This document shows positions 16,026-24,431 of a DNA stretch of 29,197 nucleotides, piece after piece; position 1 is the stretch's first letter; each line of letters begins with the position of its first letter. The DNA lies in IMG/VR virus record IMGVR_UViG_3300032236_001853, positions 1-29,197 of that record; one strand, given 5' to 3'. The position numbers were made by a program, and so were the translations under genes. The notes under the pieces were generated by a model. It did not search any database. It was given only the letters and a program-made list of their open reading frames with translations, and had not been told where the DNA came from. The stretch is from a virus.

Positions 16026-17269
16026 TATAGTTCTACTCCATTCACTGAAAAACTTAATCCAGTATCGCCTATTACGGTAATTGTATTATTTGATCCTAAT
16101 GTAATTCCTGGCCGTAAAATATCGGTATAGTCATTACCTATTGTGTGATTACGATATAAATAATTTGATGTTGAGCTAAATCCTGGAACACCACTTATGG
16201 ATATGTATGCAATTCCATTAAAGGCTGAAAGAGCTGTCCAAGTTATCGCATCTGTTGAAGTTTTCCAATAGTATGCATCTGATTTGTAAAAATTTCCATT
16301 TGCAAAAAAAGGAGGTTGATAATAAGTATAAATATTTTGTGAACTATCTATTGTCCAACTTACTGCATCTGTTGAATGAGCAACTTTTTGTGGATATACA
16401 GCCGTATAAACTCCAAGATAGGTATTATTTCCAAAAGCATATTCTTGAATAGTGCTACTACTAGAGATGGTTGTAAAATTCACTCCATCAACAGTTGTTT
16501 GTGTAGTTCCATTTCCATTATAAAGCCAAAGTACACCATTGTTGATATTTAAAGCAGAAGCATAAACTTGACTATTTGATGTCCAAGTTATACCATCGGA
16601 ACTACGCATGAGTGCTCCAGCGCCCTCATTTGCAAAATACAACCCTGTGCTTGGTACATATTGAAGTACAGAGTTTCCGCTTACATATGCATTATATGAA
16701 GGAGTACCATAAACTACTATACTATTTGCTGTCCAAGTTACTGCATCTGTTGAGGTCCACATGTTTGCATTATAATTATTCCACCACAAATATCTTTGAT
16801 ATACAACATCATATTGTATATTACCTCCAGATGGATATCCTAACCCAGTAACTTTAGATAATATAGTAACATTATTTCCAGATTTGGATGCAGTAGCAAC
16901 AGTATTACCACCATATATAAAATATGTATTATTTAATTTTTTGGTTTTGTATGTTGAATTTGTAAAAGAAAAACCATTAGTGTTTACACTTGCTGTTGTC
17001 CAATTTAATCCATCTGTTCCAGTATAAACGTTCAGAGTGCTATTTCCAAACCACACGGCGGTTGCATCATTTGTTGCCACAAAATCACTATCCACATGTG
17101 TTGCATTATATACGTTAATAGTATATGAATGAGAACTTCCTGCATCAGTATTATTTACTACAATACCATTGATTATTGCATTAACATTAGTTCCTGATGT
17201 GTAAAGTACTTTTTCTGTTGTAGTATCAGTAGTAACTACTTTACCTAAGTTTTTGTATGTATTTGTCAT
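16025..17269 (-). CDS. Beta-domain protein with inserted propeller
   Basis: A 414-residue protein whose ends (about 1-65 and 370-414) form the same beta domain as the 108-residue protein next door. About 300 residues are inserted between them, built from repeats with the signature TSTDAVTWT / RSSDGITWT / TDGLNWT / HSTDAVSWT, each followed by strands such as NNTYLGVYT. These resemble BNR/Asp-box-like beta-propeller repeats, a fold often used to bind glycans. There is no sign of sialidase catalytic residues that I can identify. The gene starts from ATG with GGAG upstream, overlapping the end of the collagen gene region. The likely role is an adhesin. Confidence 0.75.
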   Translation of the reverse strand: MTNTYKNLGKVVTTDTTTEKVLYTSGTNVNAIINGIVVNNTDAGSSHSYTINVYNATHVDSDFVATNDATAVWFGNSTLNVYTGTDGLNWTTASVNTNGFSFTNSTYKTKKLNNTYFIYGGNTVATASKSGNNVTILSKVTGLGYPSGGNIQYDVVYQRYLWWNNYNANMWTSTDAVTWTANSIVVYGTPSYNAYVSGNSVLQYVPSTGLYFANEGAGALMRSSDGITWTSNSQVYASALNINNGVLWLYNGNGTTQTTVDGVNFTTISSSSTIQEYAFGNNTYLGVYTAVYPQKVAHSTDAVSWTIDSSQNIYTYYQPPFFANGNFYKSDAYYWKTSTDAITWTALSAFNGIAYISISGVPGFSSTSNYLYRNHTIGNDYTDILRPGITLGSNNTITVIGDTGLSFSVNGVEL

Positions 17270-17273
17270 TTAT

Positions 17274-18743
17274 TTATGCTCCTAATCCTACAAAGAATAT
17301 TGGGTCTATCCCGCCTGAACTTGAACTACCTGCTGGTCCTGTGGCACCTGCAGCACCTGTTGGGCCTGTGGCTCCGTTTGAACCTGCTGAACCTGCAGCA
17401 CCTGTTGGGCCTGTGGCTCCGTTTGAACCTGCTGAACCTGCAGCACCTGTTGGGCCTGTTGGTCCACTACCAGAACCGCCTGAACCAGCTGGACCTGTTG
17501 GTCCTACTGCACCTTGTGCACCTGTTGGGCCTGTTACTGAATTACCTTGTGCGCCTGTTGGTCCTGTGGCTCCGTTTGAACCTGCTGAACCTGCAGCACC
17601 TGTTGGACCTGTGGCCCCATTGTTTCCTGCAGAACCTGTTGGCCCTGTAGCCCCGTTTGAACCTGCTGAACCTGCAGCACCTGTTGGGCCTGTTACTGAA
17701 TTACCTTGTGCGCCTGTTGGGCCTGTTGCACCTGTGTTACCTACAGAACCTTGTACACCTTGAATACCTTGAGCACCTGTTGGACCCGTTGCACCTGTAT
17801 TACCAGTTGAACCTTGTGCGCCTGTTGGTCCTGTGGCTCCGTTTGAACCATTAGAACCTGCTGGACCCGTGGCTCCTACTGAACCATTAGCTCCTGTTGG
17901 ACCTGTAGCCCCATTGTTTCCTGCAGCACCTGTTGGGCCAACTGCTCCAACTGCACCATCAAGATTTACTGTCCAGGCAGCGTGTGTTCCTGTTCCTGCA
18001 CTTGCTTTAATTGTAAATGCTAAAGCACCATTTGAAGAATTATAAGATGTAACTTCACCAATTACATAATTATTTACATCAAAAGCAACAATAACATTTT
18101 GTGCTATTGAGTATGCTAATCCTGTACCAATTGTAATTGTTTGAGTTCCGCTGCTTGCAATTGCAAATGATGTTGAAGATGTTGTTTGATAAGAGTCTCC
18201 TCTTGATCCTGTAGCACCTGTTGCACCAGTTGCACCAGTTGGACCTTGTGGCCCCGTAGCACCTACTGCACCATTGGAACCTGTTGGACCCGTTGCGCCT
18301 TGTGGTCCTGTTGCGCCAGTATTACCTGTTGCACCTGTTGGTCCTGTTGCGCCTGTATTACCTACAGAACCTTGTACACCTTGAATACCTTGAGCACCTG
18401 TTGGGCCTGTTGCGCCTTTATTACCTGTTGCACCTGTTGGTCCTGTTGCAAATTGAAGTTGTGCTGTTGGAACATATCCATTTCCATCAAGCTCTGCTAC
18501 TCCACCTGGTGCACCTTTTTCTGAAAAAGCAATATAATCTGTACCTGCTACTGGCAGGTAAGTTGAAATATCTGAAGGGAGAACTGAAGCATATGACAAA
18601 TCTGTCCAAGCAGTGTTACCTGTACCAATTTTAAATTTTCCAGAGTCTGTTTCAAATCCCACCTCACCTTGTGATAAAGTTGGATTTACAGAAGTCCATT
18701 GACTTGCTGAATCTCTTCTTACTTGAATTTTACTAGTTGTCAT
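17274..18743 (-). CDS. Collagen-like fibre with Mtd-like N-terminus
   Basis: A 489-residue fibre. The N-terminal 60 residues ([20 protein letters not shown] and [20 protein letters not shown]) match the module found at the start of Bordetella phage Mtd-like and many environmental phage fibres. [17 protein letters not shown] follows. Then come long Gly-X-Y blocks with the shared beta domain [18 protein letters not shown] near residues 180-265, and further Gly-X-Y repeats almost to the end, with [14 protein letters not shown] as the tail. The last third contains near-perfect DNA repeats. Ribosome site AAGGAGA and an extended -10 (18762-18770) lie upstream. Confidence 0.85.
   Translation of the reverse strand: MTTSKIQVRRDSASQWTSVNPTLSQGEVGFETDSGKFKIGTGNTAWTDLSYASVLPSDISTYLPVAGTDYIAFSEKGAPGGVAELDGNGYVPTAQLQFATGPTGATGNKGATGPTGAQGIQGVQGSVGNTGATGPTGATGNTGATGPQGATGPTGSNGAVGATGPQGPTGATGATGATGSRGDSYQTTSSTSFAIASSGTQTITIGTGLAYSIAQNVIVAFDVNNYVIGEVTSYNSSNGALAFTIKASAGTGTHAAWTVNLDGAVGAVGPTGAAGNNGATGPTGANGSVGATGPAGSNGSNGATGPTGAQGSTGNTGATGPTGAQGIQGVQGSVGNTGATGPTGAQGNSVTGPTGAAGSAGSNGATGPTGSAGNNGATGPTGAAGSAGSNGATGPTGAQGNSVTGPTGAQGAVGPTGPAGSGGSGSGPTGPTGAAGSAGSNGATGPTGAAGSAGSNGATGPTGAAGATGPAGSSSSGGIDPIFFVGLGA
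17351..17440 (+). repeat. Two tandem 45-bp collagen-coding repeats
   Basis: Units 17351-17395 and 17396-17440 appear identical, and a partial third copy follows. Each encodes five Gly-X-Y triplets, so unit number can change without frameshift. Parts of the unit recur near 17570-17690. Confidence 0.85.
18146..18205 (+). repeat. 60-bp repeat shared with 11520-11579
   Basis: This block is identical to 11520-11579 and encodes the start of the same beta domain in a different fibre. The third copy of the domain, in the fibre at 18804-20480, is diverged at DNA level. Confidence 0.85.
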
Positions 18744-18761
18744 TTTATTTCTCCTTGTTGA

Positions 18762-18770
18762 ATTATAGCA
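18762..18770 (-). promoter_or_regulatory. Extended -10 promoter for collagen fibre
   Basis: The minus strand reads TGCTATAAT 18 bases before the ATG at 18743, with AAGGAGA in between. No -35 was found. Confidence 0.6.
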
Positions 18771-18803
18771 TGTTTAATTTAAAAAGCTTAAAATAAATAG
18801 CTA

Positions 18804-20480
18804 TTAAGAACTTGAATTTCCTCCACTAATTGTGAAGTCAAAGCTTTGAGTTGAAGCATTTCCACCCGTAAATGAGTAGTCAAAACTTTGTGTTGAAGCA
18901 TTTCCACCTTGAGCATTTGAAGGAACTGCATCAATAAGTGGAATCATCTTCCAAACTGAGTTTACATAAATCATCAAGTTTAATGTTGCTGAATTTACAT
19001 ATGTGGTTCCTTCTATTGGATCTGTTGGGTCTGCAGTTAATACTTGAATAAAATTATTTGGTCCCGCTGCACCAGTAGCGCCTGTTGGGCCCATATCTCC
19101 TGCAACACCTGTTGGGCCTACAGCACCTGTTGGTCCAGTTACTGATGGACCTGTTGGACCTTGTGATCCTTGTGATCCTGTTGCGCCTGTTGGACCCTGA
19201 ATACCTTGTTGTCCTTGAATTCCTTGAACACCTTGTGGACCTGTTGGGCCTTGTGAACCCGCTGTTCCTGTTGGTCCAGTTACTGATGGACCTGTTGGAC
19301 CTTGTGATCCTTGTGATCCTGTTGCGCCTGTTGGACCAGTTACTGCTGGACCTGTTGGGCCTTGAATACCTATAGCACCATCAAGATTTACTTGCCAAGA
19401 ACTATATGTTCCAGATCCTGTGTGACTATCTTTTGTAAAAGTTAAATTTCCTGTATTTGCATCATAACTAGAAACAGTTCCATGTTGATGATTATTAACA
19501 TCATAAGCAACAATAATTGATTGACCTATTGAATAATCAACATTTACATCTGCAACTACAATTGTTTGAGTTCCTGAATTAGCTAATGTAAATGAAGTTG
19601 TAGATGTAGTTGCATATTTATCTCCGTCTAATCCCGCATTTCCTTGTGGGCCAGTTGAACCTGTTGCACCTGTTGGACCTTGTGGTCCTGTTGCTCCTGT
19701 ATTACCAGTTGCACCTGTGGCGCCTGTTGTTCCTTGAACTCCTTGAATTCCTTGAACACCCTGAGGGCCTGTTGGGCCAGGGTTTGCAGCGATTGCAGAA
19801 GTTAAGTCAGCTTTTGTAATAATTTTATTATCATTGCTTGAATCAGAATTTGCATAAATTGATCCGCTTGCACTTAAAATTAAATTACCACTTGAAGCGC
19901 TTATTGAAAGATTATTCCCAGAACCTGAGTTAAATGCTAGTGCATCTCCAAAAGTTTTGTTTGTTAATGTTTGTGCACCACTTACCGTTACATATGTTGA
20001 TGTATCTGGTGCTGGTCCCGTAGCACCTGTAGCACCCGTTGGGCCTGTTACGTGACTATCTGCTCCCATAGCACCTGTTGGACCTTGTGGTCCTGTAGCA
20101 CCTGTTGCGCCATTAGATCCATTAGCTCCCGTTGCACCTGTAGCACCCGTTGGGCCTGTTATTGAATTACCTTGAGCACCTGTTGGTCCTGTGGCAAAAC
20201 GAAGTTGTGCTGTTGGAACATATCCATCTCCATCAAGTTCAGCTACACCGCCTGCTGCGCCTTTTTCTGAGAATGCAATATAATCGGTTCCAGCAACTGG
20301 AATACTAATTTCTGAAGCAAGAACTGAAGAATATACTAATGAATTCCATGTACTACTGCCATTACCAATTTTAAATTTTGCAGTATCTAACTCAAATCCA
20401 ATTTCACCTTCTGAAAGTACAGGATTTTGTGATGTCCATTGTGCGGCATTTCCACGTCTAATTTGAATTTTTGTTGTCAT
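18804..20480 (-). CDS. Collagen-like fibre with Mtd-like N-terminus, paralogue
   Basis: A 558-residue paralogue of the fibre at 17274-18743. It has the same N-terminal module ([40 protein letters not shown]) and [14 protein letters not shown]. It then alternates Gly-X-Y blocks with a beta-helical stretch ([38 protein letters not shown]) and the third copy of the shared domain ([18 protein letters not shown]). The C-terminal module [18 protein letters not shown] is followed by two 14-residue repeats, [14 protein letters not shown] and [14 protein letters not shown]. The start is supported by TAGGAG, and an extended -10 lies inside the end of the upstream gene. Confidence 0.85.
   Translation of the reverse strand: MTTKIQIRRGNAAQWTSQNPVLSEGEIGFELDTAKFKIGNGSSTWNSLVYSSVLASEISIPVAGTDYIAFSEKGAAGGVAELDGDGYVPTAQLRFATGPTGAQGNSITGPTGATGATGANGSNGATGATGPQGPTGAMGADSHVTGPTGATGATGPAPDTSTYVTVSGAQTLTNKTFGDALAFNSGSGNNLSISASSGNLILSASGSIYANSDSSNDNKIITKADLTSAIAANPGPTGPQGVQGIQGVQGTTGATGATGNTGATGPQGPTGATGSTGPQGNAGLDGDKYATTSTTSFTLANSGTQTIVVADVNVDYSIGQSIIVAYDVNNHQHGTVSSYDANTGNLTFTKDSHTGSGTYSSWQVNLDGAIGIQGPTGPAVTGPTGATGSQGSQGPTGPSVTGPTGTAGSQGPTGPQGVQGIQGQQGIQGPTGATGSQGSQGPTGPSVTGPTGAVGPTGVAGDMGPTGATGAAGPNNFIQVLTADPTDPIEGTTYVNSATLNLMIYVNSVWKMIPLIDAVPSNAQGGNASTQSFDYSFTGGNASTQSFDFTISGGNSSS
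18837..18908 (+). repeat. 42-bp imperfect tandem repeat
   Basis: Blocks 18837-18866 and 18879-18908 differ at only two or three positions and have a 42-base period. They encode the repeated [11 protein letters not shown]-terminal motif of the fibre. Confidence 0.7.
19126..19196 (+). repeat. 71-bp direct repeat, copy 1 (copy 2 at 19267-19337)
   Basis: The 71 bases appear identical to 19267-19337, offset by 141 bases (47 codons). They lie in Gly-X-Y coding sequence. In-frame recombination between the copies would delete 47 residues. Confidence 0.8.
19267..19337 (+). repeat. 71-bp direct repeat, copy 2
   Basis: This is the second copy of the block at 19126-19196, and it ends where the sequences diverge after GGACC. 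Confidence 0.8.
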
Positions 20481-20489
20481 TATTTACTC

Positions 20490-20777
20490 CTATGCAATTC
20501 TTCCTGAGTCAATTATAGCATTAAAAGAAGATGTGTTGTAAAATCCACCGTCAATTGATGTATCAAAAACAGAAGTATTATAATATCCGCCATCATATGT
20601 TGTTGATGAAGGTGTTGTTCCTATGTCATCAAGAAAAGCTACTGCTTTCCAAACTCCGTTATAAAAAATTTGAATTCTTCCATTAGTTGTATCAAGATAC
20701 ATATCACCATCATTAGCTGTTTGAGGGACTAATGCTGATGCATAATTTCTTACTGGTACAAGTCTTTTGGTTGACAT
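20490..20777 (-). CDS. Short fibre-tip-like protein
   Basis: A 95-residue protein that resembles the C-terminal end of the following fibre (18804-20480). It has NDGDMYLDTTNGRIQIFYNG followed by VWKAVAFLDDI, corresponding to the [13 protein letters not shown] module, and then repeats of the GGYYNTSVFDTSID / GGFYNTSSFNAIID type. It looks like a stand-alone version of that tip, perhaps a competing or co-assembling subunit. AAAAGGA precedes the ATG. The gene's end carries the -10 of the next gene, and its stop codon lies next to that gene's ribosome site. Confidence 0.7.
   Translation of the reverse strand: MSTKRLVPVRNYASALVPQTANDGDMYLDTTNGRIQIFYNGVWKAVAFLDDIGTTPSSTTYDGGYYNTSVFDTSIDGGFYNTSSFNAIIDSGRIA
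20512..20520 (-). promoter_or_regulatory. Extended -10 promoter inside gene end
   Basis: The minus strand reads TGCTATAAT within the last codons (NAII) of the 95-residue gene, 31 bases before the ATG at 20480. It is the same nonamer as at 18762-18770. Confidence 0.5.
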
Positions 20778-20794
20778 TTAATTCCTTTTAATTG

Positions 20795-20817
20795 GGCGGG
20801 GATTTTTAGTCCCCGCC
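20795..20817. terminator. GC-rich hairpin, polarity unclear
   Basis: There is a perfect 8-bp stem, GGCGGGGA / TCCCCGCC, with a 7-base loop, placed between the large fibre gene and the 95-residue gene. On the minus strand, the direction of these genes, the stem is not followed by a U-run. On the plus strand it is followed by TTAATTTATTTTATT. It could be a terminator facing antisense transcription or an RNA-stability hairpin after the fibre gene. Confidence 0.5.
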
Positions 20818-20830
20818 TTAATTTATTTTA

Positions 20831-23284
20831 TTATCCTACGATAACTACGCCGTAGTTTTCTCCTGTTGCTGGAGCAGATCCAAAAGAGACCTGAACTGCA
20901 TTTTGAGAACTACGCTTAATATCTACTTCAACATCTGCCCATTGATCTGCGCCTGATGATGTTTGATATACACGAACTACAACATCTTTTGTATTAAAGT
21001 TGTGAGTAAATGTAAATGTGCTATCTGTTGAATTTCCAGTAATATCTGCTGTAAACTTACGAGATACATTTGTTATATCTGAAGATTGTACAAATCCATC
21101 TGTAGCAAGTTGTGATTCAAGTGATGTGTAATCAATTGTAACATTACCGCTGTTATCAATCTTTACGCCATTTGCAGTTTTTACATAAAGACCACTATCG
21201 TTTTCCAAACCACCATCTGTATGGTAATTTACCTTGAGTCCAGAACTTGTTATATTTAGGCTATCTGAATCAAGCTTTACATAGATTGAATTTCCATCAA
21301 GACCGATTGAATTAGATCCAACATATGTTCCTTGACCTGAGAATTGTACCCATGCTTGACCAGTAAAGTCTGTTAGATAATGGTTTGATTGTACCCATGC
21401 AGTTGAACCAAAATTAGTTCCTTCTTCTACAAATACTGCTGCGCCAATTAATTCTTGATAAGCAATTGCATCCCCTGGGCGATCAAGTGCCCAACTTGTA
21501 CCGTCATCAGTATATGACCAAATACCTGCATGTGCTCCATTTGTAATAAGGATTCTATATCCATTATTTGCACTTGTAAGAGCTGGATGATTATCAATTA
21601 CCAGTGTGTTTGTTAAACCAACAAGTGATGCATTTGCATCATCCCAAAGAAGGTTTACTGAGTCTTTCCATGTCAATCCTGCTTGAAGGGCGGTAAGATC
21701 AGAGAACTTTACAACCTTATTATTAGCATCAACTGAACCAATATAAACTGAGTTGCTATTATCAGATTGAAGAACAAGGTTATTTTGATTTGCATTGATT
21801 ACAAGGTTTTCATCTCCATCAAGGAAAATAGAACCATATTGATTACCAGTAGTGCCGTATGGTGCATAGAATTGAACTGTTCCGTGGATATCCGCAGAAG
21901 CATTTCTGTCTGTTCCATTAGCTGAAACTGTAAATACATTATCTCCATTAGAATCTTGTATGCGGAAGTATCCATCAGTTCCTGTATCAGAACCTCCGAT
22001 ATAAATTCCATTCTTTACATAAGCGTTATTTCCAACTTCAAGATTTGTTCCATTTGAAATTATTACGCTTCCATCTGCATTAAGATTAATGTTTCCAGAG
22101 TTTGAATTAATTACTACGTTGTTGTTATAAGAAGTAAGTGTTGCATCTCCTGAATTTGATTCAAGTTGCAGGCCATTGTTAACACCAGTGATTCTTATTG
22201 AACCATCACTTTGTGCAGCAATAATACCTTGTTGAGTTCCATCTCTCCAATATTCTGTCTTTTGAAGATGTAATTCTCCATAACCCGTTCCAATTGTTAC
22301 TACACCAGAATCTGGAAGCATTTGAATGTCTCCAGTATGTGATTCCAATTGAAGTGGATAGTTAACAGAGGAAATACTAAATGCGTTGCTAAATCCATTA
22401 GCAGCTACAATTCCGTATTGATTTCCATCTAGCCAATATTCTGTCTTCTTAAGATGCAATTCACCATTATCAATATTGATATATGAAGGAAGGGAAATTG
22501 TTACTGTTTCACCCGTCTTGCTAACAGAAATTTGATCTTGTGTTCCATCAATAGCTTGAATTGCTCCTTGTGAAATATCACCAAGTGTTGCAATACGGTT
22601 ACTTCCGTCTACAAGTTGTGTACCAATATATGCATAACCACTTGTTGGAAGAAGAACAATATCATTTGAAGAACCTAGTGTAAGATCGGTGCTATCAGAA
22701 CCAATATAATTTTTCTTACCTGCACCTGGGCGTGTTGTTCCATTTTGACCAAATGAGATATAACCTTGAGTAGAGTCTTCAACACCCTTAACATTAAATG
22801 TATTAGAAAGGTTTACATCGCCAATCCAAACATCATCACCAATTTGAAGATTTTCTCCAGAACTTCCGTTGTGTGTTAAAGTAAGACTTGTAAGACTTGC
22901 ATCATCACCTGTTTGAATGTATCCAGACAAAGATGGAATGTCTGTAGTCTTAGCATATCCAAGATTACTTACTGCACTATCAAGTCCACTTTGTGTTTGA
23001 TATGTTGAAGAAGCATCTGAAGTAGTAAGATATCCTGAAAGATCTACATTTAGTTGTCCGTCTGTTACAGAAAGATTTGAGCCTACTGATGAAATATATT
23101 GAACTCCTACTGGTGACCAGTTTCCTGTTCCCGTTCCAGTTGAGTAATAAAATGTGTTATTTCCAGTATTAAAGTATAATTGTCCTGCTGCTAGAGCACT
23201 AGGTGCCGAGGAAGCAGAATGGATAACTGCATTGAGTAGCTGATTACCCTTAAGATTTATATTTGTTAAAAACGTTTTTGCCAT
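20831..23284 (-). CDS. Large tail fibre protein
   Basis: An 817-residue fibre, the longest protein in the window. The N-terminus (AKTFLTNINLKGNQLLNAVI and LAAGQLYFNTGNNTFYYSTG) is a module that is common in phage fibre proteins. The middle is a long beta-helix-like region with recurring motifs such as GELHLKKTEYWLDGNQYGIV and GELHLQKTEYWRDGTQQGII, and stretches like SGNINLNADGSVIISNGTNL. The part around residues 530-610 (TWKDSVNLLWDDANASLVGL) is a separate module often seen in such fibres. The C-terminal 80 residues (FTFTHNFNTKDVVVRVYQTS ... VQVSFGSAPATGENYGVVIV) form the typical fibre cap. AGGGGA precedes the ATG. Receptor binding or shaft function is likely. Confidence 0.85.
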   Translation of the reverse strand: MAKTFLTNINLKGNQLLNAVIHSASSAPSALAAGQLYFNTGNNTFYYSTGTGTGNWSPVGVQYISSVGSNLSVTDGQLNVDLSGYLTTSDASSTYQTQSGLDSAVSNLGYAKTTDIPSLSGYIQTGDDASLTSLTLTHNGSSGENLQIGDDVWIGDVNLSNTFNVKGVEDSTQGYISFGQNGTTRPGAGKKNYIGSDSTDLTLGSSNDIVLLPTSGYAYIGTQLVDGSNRIATLGDISQGAIQAIDGTQDQISVSKTGETVTISLPSYINIDNGELHLKKTEYWLDGNQYGIVAANGFSNAFSISSVNYPLQLESHTGDIQMLPDSGVVTIGTGYGELHLQKTEYWRDGTQQGIIAAQSDGSIRITGVNNGLQLESNSGDATLTSYNNNVVINSNSGNINLNADGSVIISNGTNLEVGNNAYVKNGIYIGGSDTGTDGYFRIQDSNGDNVFTVSANGTDRNASADIHGTVQFYAPYGTTGNQYGSIFLDGDENLVINANQNNLVLQSDNSNSVYIGSVDANNKVVKFSDLTALQAGLTWKDSVNLLWDDANASLVGLTNTLVIDNHPALTSANNGYRILITNGAHAGIWSYTDDGTSWALDRPGDAIAYQELIGAAVFVEEGTNFGSTAWVQSNHYLTDFTGQAWVQFSGQGTYVGSNSIGLDGNSIYVKLDSDSLNITSSGLKVNYHTDGGLENDSGLYVKTANGVKIDNSGNVTIDYTSLESQLATDGFVQSSDITNVSRKFTADITGNSTDSTFTFTHNFNTKDVVVRVYQTSSGADQWADVEVDIKRSSQNAVQVSFGSAPATGENYGVVIVG

Positions 23285-23316
23285 TTTTTTTATTTCCCCT
23301 TATTTATTTTTTTTTA

Positions 23317-23958
23317 TTAGGATAAGTATGCATACCCTGAAACATGTTCAGAAAACGTTAATGTTAACTGATTTTCATTAGTATGTCCTATATCACATTC
23401 TATATTATTTTGTCCATAATCCATAACAATTACATTAGGTCTAAATCCTAAATTATGAGTTATGTTCCAAACTGTTGCATTTGATTGTTGTTCATATGTA
23501 AAAGATACAAGTGATACATTAAAAGGTGTTGGATCTCCTTGATCTCCTTTTGGTCCCGTCGGTCCTTGTATACCTTGTGAACCCGTTGGTCCTTGTGAAC
23601 CTGTTGGTCCATCTGGACCTTGCGAACCTGTTGGTCCCCTTAAACCTGTTGGTCCTTGTGAACCTGTTGGTCCTTGTAAACCTTGTGCACCTGTTGGTCC
23701 TTGCACACCTTGTGAACCTGTTGGTCCTGTAACACCAATTATTGGTCCTGAAGAAACCCATTGAGATTGTTCAGAAGACCATATATATAAAACTGAATTT
23801 ACTAGGTAGGCGTCCCCTACGTTTCCTGTTGGATGGGCTGCTTGTAACGCTGCAAGTGAACTGTATGCACCTAATACGGTAACTCCACCTGCTGGACCTG
23901 TTGGTCCTTGTAAACCTCTAGATCCTTTTGCACGTACTACAATTACATTATTTGCCAT
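23317..23958 (-). CDS. Collagen-like fibre with capped C-terminus
   Basis: A 213-residue fibre. It has a short N-terminus ([20 protein letters not shown]), then the [20 protein letters not shown]...[11 protein letters not shown] module that also occurs in the fibre at 10798-12492. About 60 residues of Gly-X-Y, rich in GPTGSQ and GPTGLRG, follow. The C-terminal domain is [20 protein letters not shown] ... HVSGYAYLS, a frequent phage fibre cap. Its ATG overlaps the stop of the upstream gene as TAATG, with GGGGAC as weak ribosome site. Confidence 0.85.
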   Translation of the reverse strand: MANNVIVVRAKGSRGLQGPTGPAGGVTVLGAYSSLAALQAAHPTGNVGDAYLVNSVLYIWSSEQSQWVSSGPIIGVTGPTGSQGVQGPTGAQGLQGPTGSQGPTGLRGPTGSQGPDGPTGSQGPTGSQGIQGPTGPKGDQGDPTPFNVSLVSFTYEQQSNATVWNITHNLGFRPNVIVMDYGQNNIECDIGHTNENQLTLTFSEHVSGYAYLS

Positions 23959-24317
23959 TAGTCAATAGTCCCCGCATTCACTAGAAACCAACCTTGAAGA
24001 AAAGTAGTATTTTCTCCATATGGGTCTGTTCCCTGTATTTGATAAGATGCTCTTGGATAATTGAATTTGCGAGTTTTTTCTGGAGATACGGATATTTCAA
24101 TAATTCCATTAGCTTCGTCAATAATGTCTATTCCATCACCGACTGTACATCTTGCAGATAGAATTCTTCCACCTGGTCTATCTTTTACTTCCATAATTAC
24201 ACTAAACCCAGTAAGATCTATGGGATTGTCGTCTGGGTCTTTATATTCTAGCTCAAGGGAAAAAGTATCACCTTGCGTGACTTTCCAATTAACATCTTTA
24301 TCCGAAGTTACGGCCAT
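23958..24317 (-). CDS. Small beta-sandwich tail/baseplate-type protein
   Basis: A 119-residue beta-rich protein, [20 protein letters not shown], then [20 protein letters not shown] and [20 protein letters not shown]. This pattern is like the N-terminal domain of BppU-type baseplate proteins and related small tail proteins; the match is by eye only. It opens the fibre operon, directly after the terminator of the reductase gene, and has its own extended -10 (24351-24359). It overlaps the collagen fibre as TAATG, which suggests that it anchors that fibre to the tail. Confidence 0.65.
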   Translation of the reverse strand: MAVTSDKDVNWKVTQGDTFSLELEYKDPDDNPIDLTGFSVIMEVKDRPGGRILSARCTVGDGIDIIDEANGIIEISVSPEKTRKFNYPRASYQIQGTDPYGENTTFLQGWFLVNAGTID

Positions 24318-24350
24318 TTTTCCCCATAAAAAATACGTATTTGTAGAGTT

Positions 24351-24359
24351 ATTATATCA
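24351..24359 (-). promoter_or_regulatory. Extended -10 promoter of fibre operon
   Basis: The minus strand reads TGATATAAT, 33 bases before the ATG at 24317 and just downstream of the reductase terminator. No -35 consensus was seen. Confidence 0.6.
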
Positions 24360-24384
24360 AGTTAATTTAATAAATCATAAGAAA

Positions 24385-24409
24385 TCCCCGCCATTATAAA
24401 AAGCGGGGA
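24385..24409 (-). terminator. Intrinsic terminator after ribonucleotide reductase
   Basis: The stem is TCCCCGC / GCGGGGA with an 11-base loop. On the minus strand it is followed by TTTCTTATGATTTATT. It lies 22 bases past the reductase stop codon and before the next promoter. Confidence 0.75.
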
Positions 24410-24431
24410 CAAACTATTTTTACTGTGTAGA

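Noticed and set aside
17351-17700. Regular repeats that could suggest a CRISPR array
   Set aside because: The repeats are in frame, encode Gly-X-Y triplets and have no unique spacers or palindromic repeat units.
17257-17763. Plus-strand Pro-rich open frame ([15 protein letters not shown] type)
   Set aside because: It is the antisense of Gly-X-Y codons: GGN-CCN reads open on the other strand too. It has no ribosome site, and similar mirror frames occur at every collagen gene (11102, 12194, 17833).
23519-23761. Alternate-frame Arg/Thr/Asn-rich protein inside a collagen gene
   Set aside because: It is a frame shadow of the Gly-X-Y repeat, with repeated TNRF units arising from the same codons.
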